From a virus: 35,043 nt of DNA. Shown piece by piece: positions 5,798 to 10,803 of this stretch. Made by a program: the position numbers and the translations under genes. The DNA lies in IMG/VR virus record IMGVR_UViG_3300017697_000004, positions 1-35,043 of that record. One strand, written 5' to 3'. Numbering within the stretch: position 1 is the stretch's first letter; each line of letters opens with the position of its first letter. Below the pieces are notes generated by a model, which made no database searches, was not told the DNA's origin, and saw only the letters and a list, made by a program, of their open reading frames with translations.

Positions 5798-5839
5798 AAT
5801 CGGTAGTGGAATCGAACCACTAAAAACTCCAAGCCGATT
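5798..5839 (-). ncRNA. tRNA-like minihelix 3 (acceptor + T-arm)
   Basis: 42 nt: AATCGG, 11-nt linker CTTGGAGTTTT, TAGTGG, TTCGATT, CCACTA, CCGATT; one further A-T pair (5840/5797) extends the outer stem. Stems differ from copies 1 and 2 in almost every pair but stay complementary. Linker length, T-loop and the UCAAA-like 3' flank are kept. A small hairpin (AATCAC/GTGATT) follows before the ribosome binding site of the gene at 5392-5757. Confidence 0.85.
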
Positions 5840-5852
5840 TATAACCTATTTG

Positions 5853-6137
5853 TTATTTTATTCTATTTGAAAATACCCTATCTGTCAATCCATATAATCT
5901 GTCAATATCTCCATTTGGGAATATAGACAAACTACCTAAAACATAAGCATCTTCTATTGTGCAACCTATATCAACATTTAAGGCACTTAATTCATTCCAA
6001 GACGAAACCTCATAATCAGTCTTAAAATAGCCTTTTACACCATCTTTTACAATTATTACAGGCACTTTATCGCCTATGTCTAATTGTGCTTGATATATAG
6101 GTTGTACATAGTAAGCAAATATTGGTAATTCATTCAT
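5853..6137 (-). CDS. Early protein of unknown function
   Basis: A 94-residue protein, apparently alpha/beta (PVIIVKDGVKGYFKTDYEVSSW, then DIGCTIEDAYVLGSLSIF). No Cys cluster or membrane segment. ACAGGAGAAAATAA precedes the ATG. It lies between pseudoknot element 1 and minihelix 3. No family recognised. Confidence 0.7.
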   Translation of the reverse strand: MNELPIFAYYVQPIYQAQLDIGDKVPVIIVKDGVKGYFKTDYEVSSWNELSALNVDIGCTIEDAYVLGSLSIFPNGDIDRLYGLTDRVFSNRIK

Positions 6138-6158
6138 TTATTTTCTCCTGTTTATTGT

Positions 6159-6230
6159 GTGGTAATCTCATCAGTACAGAACCACAATTTAATCGATATA
6201 TTAATCTGTAAACGCCTTAAGGGCGTTAAT
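6159..6230 (-). ncRNA. Pseudoknot element copy 1
   Basis: Minus strand, 5' to 3': UUAA, hairpin P1 ACGCC/GGCGU, one U, P2 UACAG, an A/U-rich joint with AUAUCGAUUAAAU, P3 GUGGU, P2' CUGUA, loop CUGAUGAGAUU, P3' ACCAC. P2 and P3 interleave as an H-type pseudoknot. It fills the gap between the genes at 6239-6535 and 5853-6137 and ends 10-12 nt before the ribosome binding site. Confidence 0.8.
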
Positions 6231-6238
6231 CTTGTTTG

Positions 6239-6535
6239 CTATTTGTTAATAGCAGTTAAGCAATTCAATAAGAATATAAGAGTGAACTCATTAAGTTTTT
6301 TAAGATTTTTTCTGATATTATTATAATACCAATCAGAATCTTGATTGTCGCTATAAAGTTCTTCATCAAATTGCATAGCCATTTTCATAAAGTCATTAAA
6401 ATACATAGTGTTATGATTGTCAACATTACAATGCAATGAATCAAAGATTTCAGTTATAATCATATCTTTATCAGCAATTCTATTTCTTGATGCTGACCAA
6501 GAATTTTTACTATATACTTTACTTGAATGATACAT
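6239..6535 (-). CDS. Early protein of unknown function
   Basis: A 98-residue protein. The start MYHSSKVYSKNSW is chosen because ACAGGAGAAAATAAA stands directly upstream; a frame opening 12 codons earlier lacks a site and would overlap pseudoknot element 2. It is predicted mainly helical with an Asn/Asp-rich centre and a hydrophobic C-terminal helix (LNEFTLIFLLNCLTAINK). No family recognised. Confidence 0.65.
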   Translation of the reverse strand: MYHSSKVYSKNSWSASRNRIADKDMIITEIFDSLHCNVDNHNTMYFNDFMKMAMQFDEELYSDNQDSDWYYNNIRKNLKKLNEFTLIFLLNCLTAINK

Positions 6536-6558
6536 TTTATTTTCTCCTGTTTTATTAA

Positions 6559-6629
6559 GTGGCAACCTCATCGGTACAGCACCACGATTTATCGGTATTT
6601 TAATCTGTAGACCGCTTAAGGCGGTTAAT
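6559..6629 (-). ncRNA. Pseudoknot element copy 2
   Basis: Same architecture as copy 1, with P1 ACCGC/GCGGU, H position C, P2 UACAG/CUGUA, joint with AUACCGAUAAAU, P3 GUGGU/GCCAC and loop CCGAUGAGGUU. P1 differs by compensated changes. The joint C (AUACC) goes with loop G (GAGGU), whereas copies 1, 4 and 5 have U with A. It fills the gap between the genes at 6631-6975 and 6239-6535. Confidence 0.8.
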
Positions 6630-6630
6630 C

Positions 6631-6975
6631 TTAGCCAAATACAACCTTTCCATATAAAGCCACTTGAAATAATACATCAGCATCCCAAGCATCATATTCA
6701 CCATCATTTAAAAGGCGGTTATATACTTTTTTATACTCAATCGTAGGCAATTTAGCCAAAGCATCTAATATACTTTGCTTTGTGATTTCTTTACCTTCCA
6801 TTATAATGGTAGCACCCTTAGATAAAGAGTGAGAAGCATATTTAGCCCCTTTATAATCACCATTTTTTACTTTTAATCCATCACACCAATAATTAATCCC
6901 ACCTTCAAAAGCAGTTACTGCCCACGAATCAATTTGGTCATCAGATATTTCAATAGGTACATTTATAGTATTCAT
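6631..6975 (-). CDS. Early protein of unknown function
   Basis: A 114-residue protein starting MNTINVPIEISDDQID. The N-terminal part (ISDDQIDSWAVTAFEGGINY, then WCDGLKV) resembles uncharacterised phage proteins with a SDDxIxxxxVTAxEGGxxYW pattern. The rest is alpha/beta. ACAGGAG precedes the ATG. It lies between pseudoknot elements 3 and 2. Confidence 0.72.
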   Translation of the reverse strand: MNTINVPIEISDDQIDSWAVTAFEGGINYWCDGLKVKNGDYKGAKYASHSLSKGATIIMEGKEITKQSILDALAKLPTIEYKKVYNRLLNDGEYDAWDADVLFQVALYGKVVFG

Positions 6976-6998
6976 TTTGTTTTCTCCTGTTTATAATT

Positions 6999-7076
6999 TG
7001 GGTAACCTCATCAGATAAACGCCCATATTTATCGGTATATTAAGTTTATTATGGTTGATATGGCTCAACCATTAAA
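6999..7076 (-). ncRNA. Pseudoknot element copy 3
   Basis: P1 AUGGUUGA/UCAACCAU (8 bp), H position A, P2 AUAAAC/GUUUAU, joint with AUACCGAUAAAU, P3 UGGG/CCCA, loop CUGAUGAGGUUA. All three stems differ in sequence from copies 1 and 2 yet pair perfectly. It fills the gap between the membrane gene at 7091-7249 and the gene at 6631-6975. Confidence 0.82.
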
Positions 7077-7090
7077 AGCCTGTTTATTGT

Positions 7091-7249
7091 TTATAATACC
7101 TCTTTTTTATTGGTTAGAAATTCCACAGTCAAACCGCACATTATAAAATATAAAAGGCTAATTATAATATTAGACCCATTTATAATAAAGGTTATGGCTT
7201 GAAATAAGAATATGCCTACAAATAGTAATTTGATATTTTTTAACTTCAT
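7091..7249 (-). CDS. 52-residue membrane protein
   Basis: A short gene, MKLKNIKLLFVGIFLFQAIT to EFLTNKKEVL, with two hydrophobic stretches over residues about 7-25 and 28-44 and basic ends. AGGAGAAAAAA precedes the ATG. The hammerhead ribozyme lies just upstream; cleavage would leave a 5' leader of about 23 nt. Function unknown. Confidence 0.7.
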   Translation of the reverse strand: MKLKNIKLLFVGIFLFQAITFIINGSNIIISLLYFIMCGLTVEFLTNKKEVL

Positions 7250-7266
7250 TTTTTTCTCCTGTTTAT

Positions 7267-7318
7267 GTGTTAGACCCTCCGAAGAGGGTTTCGGTCATTT
7301 AGACCTCATCAGTAACAC
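7267..7318 (-). ncRNA. Type I hammerhead ribozyme
   Basis: All conserved parts are present, 5' to 3' on the minus strand: stem I GUGUUA, core CUGAUGA, stem II GGUC-UAAAU-GACC, core GAAA, stem III ACCCUC-UUCG-GAGGGU (A15.1 to U16.1), cleavage-site C, stem I' UAACAC. Cleavage is expected after the C at 7273. The first base of stem I is the G of the upstream TAG stop. Stem I is open, making it type I. It lies in the leader of the 52-residue membrane gene. Confidence 0.93.
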
Positions 7319-7500
7319 TATTTTATAACCTTGTAACCATACTCACGACCAACATAATTAATATGTTTTGAAGTAGTAACAGACCACCAACCCAAAGGCG
7401 TAATAGTCTTGTTTAAATGGTCAATATCAGCAACCTTTGTATCATATGAAAACACGTTACTATCAGTTACTCTAAGATTTTGTTTATATCTATCCATCAT
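7318..7500 (-). CDS. 60-residue early protein
   Basis: A small protein, MMDRYKQNLRVTDSNVFSYD to YVGREYGYKVIK, with beta-like strands. The motif VxSYDTKVADIDHLNKTI, then LGWWSVTTSKHINYV, resembles small phage proteins that bear a similar WSxTTSKHINYV string. A pair of ATGs starts the frame, with AGGAG upstream. Its stop codon overlaps the hammerhead ribozyme. Function unknown. Confidence 0.7.
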   Translation of the reverse strand: MMDRYKQNLRVTDSNVFSYDTKVADIDHLNKTITPLGWWSVTTSKHINYVGREYGYKVIK

Positions 7501-7524
7501 TTTTATTTTCTCCTGTTTTGTTAT

Positions 7525-7603
7525 GGGGTAATCTCATCAGCATAAAGCCCCTATTTAATCGATATTTTAATTTATGTATGGGTTATAAGGCTAACCCATT
7601 AAA
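7525..7603 (-). ncRNA. Pseudoknot element copy 4
   Basis: P1 AUGGGUU/AACCCAU, H position A, P2 CAUAAA/UUUAUG, joint with AUAUCGAUUAAAU, P3 GGGG/CCCC, loop CUGAUGAGAUUA. It ends shortly before the ribosome binding site of the gene at 7318-7500 and begins after the stop of the gene at 7613-7849. Confidence 0.82.
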
Positions 7604-7612
7604 AGCCCTTTA

Positions 7613-7849
7613 TTAGTCTATCAAGACCTTGTTACCGTTAGGCATAACTACATATTTGCCTATTTGATTTATAGTCATTTTCCGCCCATCACTTAAAGTA
7701 ATTGTAATATATGTTTCATCATCACTAAAATTTTTAGAATTATTGACCATATTTACAGAAGTGTTACTTGTTTCTATTGTTATATCATAATAACTGTTTC
7801 TGTTATCATTTAAATGTGAATCGGTGTCAAATTGTGTATTTACTATCAT
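7613..7849 (-). CDS. 78-residue early protein
   Basis: A small, probably all-beta protein: repeated alternating strands (YYDITIETSNTSVNMV, then YITITLSDGRKMTI, then KYVVMPNGNKVLID). ACAGGAGAAATAAA-type leader before the ATG. It lies between pseudoknot elements 5 and 4. No family recognised. Confidence 0.7.
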   Translation of the reverse strand: MIVNTQFDTDSHLNDNRNSYYDITIETSNTSVNMVNNSKNFSDDETYITITLSDGRKMTINQIGKYVVMPNGNKVLID

Positions 7850-7871
7850 TTTATTTCTCCTGTTTTGTTAC

Positions 7872-7943
7872 GGGGTAATCTCATCAGTATAACGCCCCTA
7901 TTTAATCGATATTTTAAGTTATAAACGCCTTAAGGGCGTTAAT
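7872..7943 (-). ncRNA. Pseudoknot element copy 5
   Basis: P1 ACGCC/GGCGU, H position U, P2 UAUAAC/GUUAUA, joint with AUAUCGAUUAAAU, P3 GGGG/CCCC, loop CUGAUGAGAUUA. P1 equals that of copy 1 while P2 and P3 differ, so the parts vary independently. It lies between the genes at 7949-8095 and 7613-7849. Confidence 0.82.
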
Positions 7944-7948
7944 CTTGT

Positions 7949-8095
7949 TTATTGTTGTTTGTTTTTTCTCAAGGCAATAATCCTTCCAATAAGTTCAGAT
8001 TTTGAAAGTTTAGCTAAGGTGTTAAAATGGGTTTCATCTTCATTTTTTAAAGTTAAATCCATATTTTCACCATAATAATCTTTAATTACTATCAT
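7949..8095 (-). CDS. 48-residue early protein, first gene of the leftward operon
   Basis: A short gene, MIVIKDYYGENMDLTLKNED to IIALRKNKQQ. Predicted small alpha/beta fold with a basic C-terminus. ACAGGAGAAAAAAA precedes the ATG. It follows an untranslated leader of about 320 nt and is the promoter-proximal gene. No family recognised. Confidence 0.65.
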   Translation of the reverse strand: MIVIKDYYGENMDLTLKNEDETHFNTLAKLSKSELIGRIIALRKNKQQ

Positions 8096-8415
8096 TTTTT
8101 TTCTCCTGTTTTGTTCTGTACTCACTATTTATACGGACTTGTAACCGTTGCGGAATTGCAGTTAGTTTACAGGAGGAGAATTTAACACTTGGTTATATTA
8201 GTTTGTATTCTAAAACACTCTATTCAATCCGCTTTATTCTGTCCTGTCTTGGTTTATTTGCGTGAGGCTCTTTGTAGCTCCTGTAAGTATTCGCACCTTA
8301 CAAGCACCCCTTAATGACTCTGGTGTGTGTCGGTGTGTTTTGGTTGGTTTCTCAGTTCTCAGCCTGTCCAACTCTCACACCTCTGTCAAATAACGTCATC
8401 AACTCTTTTTGATGA
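8096..8415 (-). other. Long untranslated leader of the early operon
   Basis: About 320 nt between the likely transcription start and the first gene, with no convincing gene on either strand. Near 8170-8181 the leader carries CTCCTCCTGT, complementary to the ACAGGAG site used by nine early genes, so it could sequester the first of them. The base composition is less A-rich than the neighbouring intergenic DNA. Function unknown. Confidence 0.4.
8396..8415 (-). promoter_or_regulatory. Hairpin/palindrome at the early transcript 5' end
   Basis: TCATCAA (8396-8402) and TTGATGA (8409-8415) form a perfect 7-bp inverted repeat around six bases. It starts right downstream of the early -10 box, so it is either a repressor operator or a 5'-terminal stem-loop that stabilises the early RNA. 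Confidence 0.5.
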
Positions 8416-8423
8416 TAAGAAAA

Positions 8424-8452
8424 TATATAACATTTACCCCTATTCAATGCAA
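8424..8452 (-). promoter_or_regulatory. Main early leftward promoter
   Basis: Minus strand: TTGCAT (8452-8447), a 17-bp spacer, TATATA (8429-8424). This is a good sigma-70-type match at the head of the long leftward gene chain. It would start transcription near 8416. Confidence 0.6.
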
Positions 8453-8812
8453 GTAATTATTTGCATATTATTACCAATTAATCAAATTAATTTGAAGTTA
8501 TAGAGGAGAAAATAGCAAAAAAAAATTCGATGCTACGCATAAAAAGCGTTTATTTGGGGGTATTAGGTCAAATGAGGTTTAAATAGGGGCGTTAAGTCGC
8601 TTATAATACCCCTGTCATCTCTTATCCTCCTCCTGAGAATTGATTTCTCGATGTTTTGGGGGTAGCATACTACTCAAACAAAATCGAGCCTTTAAAGGGC
8701 TATTTTGAGCCTCATATATTGAACTGACAAAGTCAAGTAAAATCTTCGATTAAGTTAATTTTTCTTTTTTCTTGTTTAATTGTTTGGGATGTTGTAGACG
8801 TGAGAGTTGCCC

Positions 8813-8832
8813 TTGAGATTCATTCTCATTTA
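8813..8832. promoter_or_regulatory. Operator-like palindrome A
   Basis: TTGAGAT then ATTCTCATTTA around two variable bases; the arms TGAGA/TCTCA are perfect with 5-bp spacing. It matches palindrome B, 75 bp away, at 18 of 20 positions. Likely a binding site for a phage regulator such as the XRE protein (inference). Confidence 0.5.
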
Positions 8833-8887
8833 CATTCTATACAACAAATAAAACTAACAAACAACTTGTTTATTAAATATATTCTAA

Positions 8888-8907
8888 TTGAGATAGATTC
8901 TCATTTA
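8888..8907. promoter_or_regulatory. Operator-like palindrome B
   Basis: Second copy of the 20-bp motif, with arms TGAGA/TCTCA; only positions 8-9 differ from copy A. The 75-bp offset is about seven helical turns, which would place both on the same DNA face. Confidence 0.5.
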
Positions 8908-9036
8908 GGGGGTAGGAGGGGATAGGCGACATTTCAGGTGGGGGGTCACCATTCCCTATAAAATGCAAAAACTAACTATGAAAAAATGAAATCAAAATAA
9001 CTTTGAAGGTATCTATTAAAATTCATAGATTTGGGT

Positions 9037-9693
9037 ATGACTAAGATTATGAAAAGACCTGAAAAAGACTTAGCTGTGGAGTTATTTGCCACACAACCTG
9101 ACTTAACTGTTGCTGAGGTTGCTGCAATGATTGGGGTTACCCCTAAAGCTGTTAAGAATTGGCGTGAGAATATTAACTTTATGGAAGCTATATATGATAG
9201 GTATATGGTTGAGTTTGGTGGTGAGTTGCCTGCTGTGTTAATGGCTATGGTTAGGGAGGCTAAGAGTGGTAATGTACAAGCAGGGAGGTTAGTGTTAGAG
9301 CATAGTGGGAAGTTAGTTAAGAATGTTAATGTAACTATAGATTCGCCTTTTGAAAAATTTATGAAGAAGGTTGATAATGCCGAAGTTGTTGATGCTGAGA
9401 TTATTGAAGAAGGTATGGATGTTATCTCTGAAGAGATAGAAGCTATAAGCCTTCCTGAGCGAAAGAAAGAAAGTCCTATTGCGAGAGTGCGTGAAGAAAA
9501 AAAGAAGATTCAAATATCTATAAAAGAAGAAGTGAAGCGACAGGATTACAATCGTAAGCAGAAGATATGGTATGAATGGAAGAAGCGAGCTAAAGCTGTA
9601 GGGGTAGAGCCTTTAAAAGCTAAAAGACCCACAAAGGGACAGCGTAAGGCTTGGGAAGATGAAATTGTAAGGAGAGAGAATGGCGAAGACTAA
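9037..9693 (+). CDS. terS: Terminase small subunit (HTH type)
   Basis: A 218-residue protein. Residues about 8-45 (LFATQPDLTVAEVAAMIGVT, then KAVKNWRENINFMEAI) form the helix-turn-helix seen in phage terminase small subunits of the phiBC6A51-like group. It is followed by a helical oligomerisation part and a long charged C-terminal region with WYEWKKRAKAVG. It would bind packaging DNA and hand it to the large subunit. The ATG at 9037 is preferred to the TTG at 9031; the binding site is weak. Unusually, the large-subunit gene is 2.4 kb away on the other strand. Confidence 0.75.
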   Translation: MTKIMKRPEKDLAVELFATQPDLTVAEVAAMIGVTPKAVKNWRENINFMEAIYDRYMVEFGGELPAVLMAMVREAKSGNVQAGRLVLEHSGKLVKNVNVTIDSPFEKFMKKVDNAEVVDAEIIEEGMDVISEEIEAISLPERKKESPIARVREEKKKIQISIKEEVKRQDYNRKQKIWYEWKKRAKAVGVEPLKAKRPTKGQRKAWEDEIVRRENGED

Positions 9694-9868
9694 AGCCACT
9701 AAAAAAGAGCTTCAGGACATTGTAGCAAGGTTAATTGCCAATGTTGCGATGTTAGAACAGAAGATTTCCTCATATAACACCTTATTTTCAATGTATGTTG
9801 GATTTAAGGGTGATGATAAGGATTTTCAAGCCTATTTAAAGGCAGAATTGGATAAAAAAGATGATTAA
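9680..9868 (+). CDS. Small coiled-coil protein
   Basis: A 62-residue protein. Residues about 8-35 (ELQDIVARLIANVAMLEQKI) form an amphipathic coiled coil. It starts inside the last codons of the terminase small subunit with AAGGAGAG upstream, so it is translationally coupled. Function unknown. Confidence 0.7.
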   Translation: MAKTKATKKELQDIVARLIANVAMLEQKISSYNTLFSMYVGFKGDDKDFQAYLKAELDKKDD

Positions 9869-10034
9869 GTGCTATAATTGCGATGCAGATATGATTTGGG
9901 GTAATGATTTTCACTTTGATGAGTGTGGGTACGAGGGTGAGGGTACAGTTACTTCTTTTACTTGCCCAAAATGTGATACTTATGCAGAATTTGTAATTCC
10001 TGAGAGGAATAGTAAGTACGCTGACTTTATGTAA
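9861..10034 (+). CDS. 57-residue zinc-ribbon phage protein
   Basis: A short gene, MIKCYNCDADMIWGNDFHFD to PERNSKYADFM. CYNC and CPKC form a zinc ribbon. The pattern MIxCxNCxxxMxWGxD.x..x.GxEGxGxVxxxxCxxC is common in small phage proteins of unknown function. It overlaps the previous gene by 8 nt and the end of the convergent gene at 10027-10275 by 8 nt, leaving no room for a separate terminator. Confidence 0.75.
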   Translation: MIKCYNCDADMIWGNDFHFDECGYEGEGTVTSFTCPKCDTYAEFVIPERNSKYADFM

Positions 10035-10275
10035 GCCCCATTAGTTCTATTTCGTCTTCTTCAAGGTATTCGCACATTTCGTTGTAGACTTCTTTAGTAA
10101 TTCTTATATCGCCTCTGTGTTCATCCTCAAACTCTTCGTATATCGGCTGTGAATTTGATTCCATTCTGTCTAATTGTGCCTGTACTGAGGCAAGTTGGTG
10201 GGTTATCTCTATATTTTGAGTAAAAATTAAGGTAAGTACGTCTTTCATTTCCTTGAACAGCTTAAATATCTTCAT
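10027..10275 (-). CDS. Small helical protein, possibly structural
   Basis: An 82-residue protein. Residues 1-42 are an amphipathic helix/coiled coil (ITHQLASVQAQLDRMES). The C-terminal part is very acidic (EEFEDEHRGD, YLEEDEIEL). AAAGGAGAAGT precedes the ATG. It is the last gene of the leftward terminase-portal cluster. Role unknown. Confidence 0.65.
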   Translation of the reverse strand: MKIFKLFKEMKDVLTLIFTQNIEITHQLASVQAQLDRMESNSQPIYEEFEDEHRGDIRITKEVYNEMCEYLEEDEIELMGLT

Positions 10276-10284
10276 ACTTCTCCT

Positions 10285-10803
10285 TTATTTTTTTAGTGCG
10301 TTATGAATACCCCTAAGAAACTTCCGTAAAACTTTTTTCCTTACAGTAAATGTTTTATCTGTGTGTATAAACTGTCTTGCAGGCACTTTAATATTCTTTG
10401 TGTTATTCTTAAAGAATACGCCCCTTTTAGTCTTTGCTTTCTTTACAGCTTGCCTACTTAGACCTGTAGGAATTTTCTTTGGTGTATATCCATCATTTTG
10501 ATACACTCCATATTTTTTTAGAGATACGCCTTTTTTAGTAGCTTTGATGCTATTTAAAAGCCGACCTGATGCGTTTAATGGAGGTTTATTCATAGATTGA
10601 TTCCTTATGCCTCTCATAAGCACAGTAGAGTCCTTGATAGGCTGCATCGGCTTTCCTGTGACTGTAGTTCCTGTAGAAACCTTGTGTTTCATCGTTTCTG
10701 CTTCCCTTTTTATGAGGTCTTGCATAACTTCTTCCTTTAGTTCCTTATATTTCTTTGCAAGTTTAGGAAAGCTAAAGTTAGTTTCTATTTCTATCTTAGG
10801 CAT
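10285..10803 (-). CDS. Phage virion morphogenesis / tail-completion protein (Mu gpG-like)
   Basis: A 172-residue basic protein with VTGKPMQPIKDSTVLMRG, then LNASGRLLNSI, YQNDGYTPKKIP and a late VPARQFI motif. The order GxxM-x-pL...L..SG.L..SI....G.Y...G......R.FxG/H is that of the phage virion morphogenesis family (Mu gpG, tail completion/HK97 gp10-like). It probably joins tail to head. Its ATG overlaps the stop of the portal gene. Confidence 0.72.
   Translation of the reverse strand: MPKIEIETNFSFPKLAKKYKELKEEVMQDLIKREAETMKHKVSTGTTVTGKPMQPIKDSTVLMRGIRNQSMNKPPLNASGRLLNSIKATKKGVSLKKYGVYQNDGYTPKKIPTGLSRQAVKKAKTKRGVFFKNNTKNIKVPARQFIHTDKTFTVRKKVLRKFLRGIHNALKK

Larger units (their letters stand above)
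8453..9036. other. Intergenic control region between divergent gene blocks
   Basis: About 580 nt without a convincing gene. It is rich in A/T tracts. It holds two near-identical operator-like palindromes (8813-8832, 8888-8907), a small inverted repeat AGCC/GGCT (8687-8701) and a GGGG...CCCC hairpin (8586-8612). On the minus strand a strong AGGAGGAG site precedes only a five-codon frame. It must contain the rightward promoter for the terminase small subunit, but I cannot pick it out confidently. It could also hold the replication origin. Confidence 0.45.

Noticed and set aside
5097-5839. Full tRNA genes
   Set aside because: T-arm and acceptor stem are present in three places, but only 11 nt replace the D and anticodon arms, so no tRNA can form.
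6140-7960. CRISPR-like array from regularly spaced similar sequences
   Set aside because: The repeats are intergenic, diverged with compensated stems, and separated by genes, not by spacers.
8189-8314. 41-codon plus-strand frame from TTG with AGGAGGAG upstream
   Set aside because: The site is the complement of the anti-binding-site segment in the leftward leader, the spacing is long, and the peptide has no recognisable features.
8581-8612. Plus-strand stretch sharing AAATAGGGGCGTTA with pseudoknot copy 5
   Set aside because: It lacks the CUGAUGAG loop and the P2 partner; pairing here is a simple hairpin, so it is not counted as a sixth copy.
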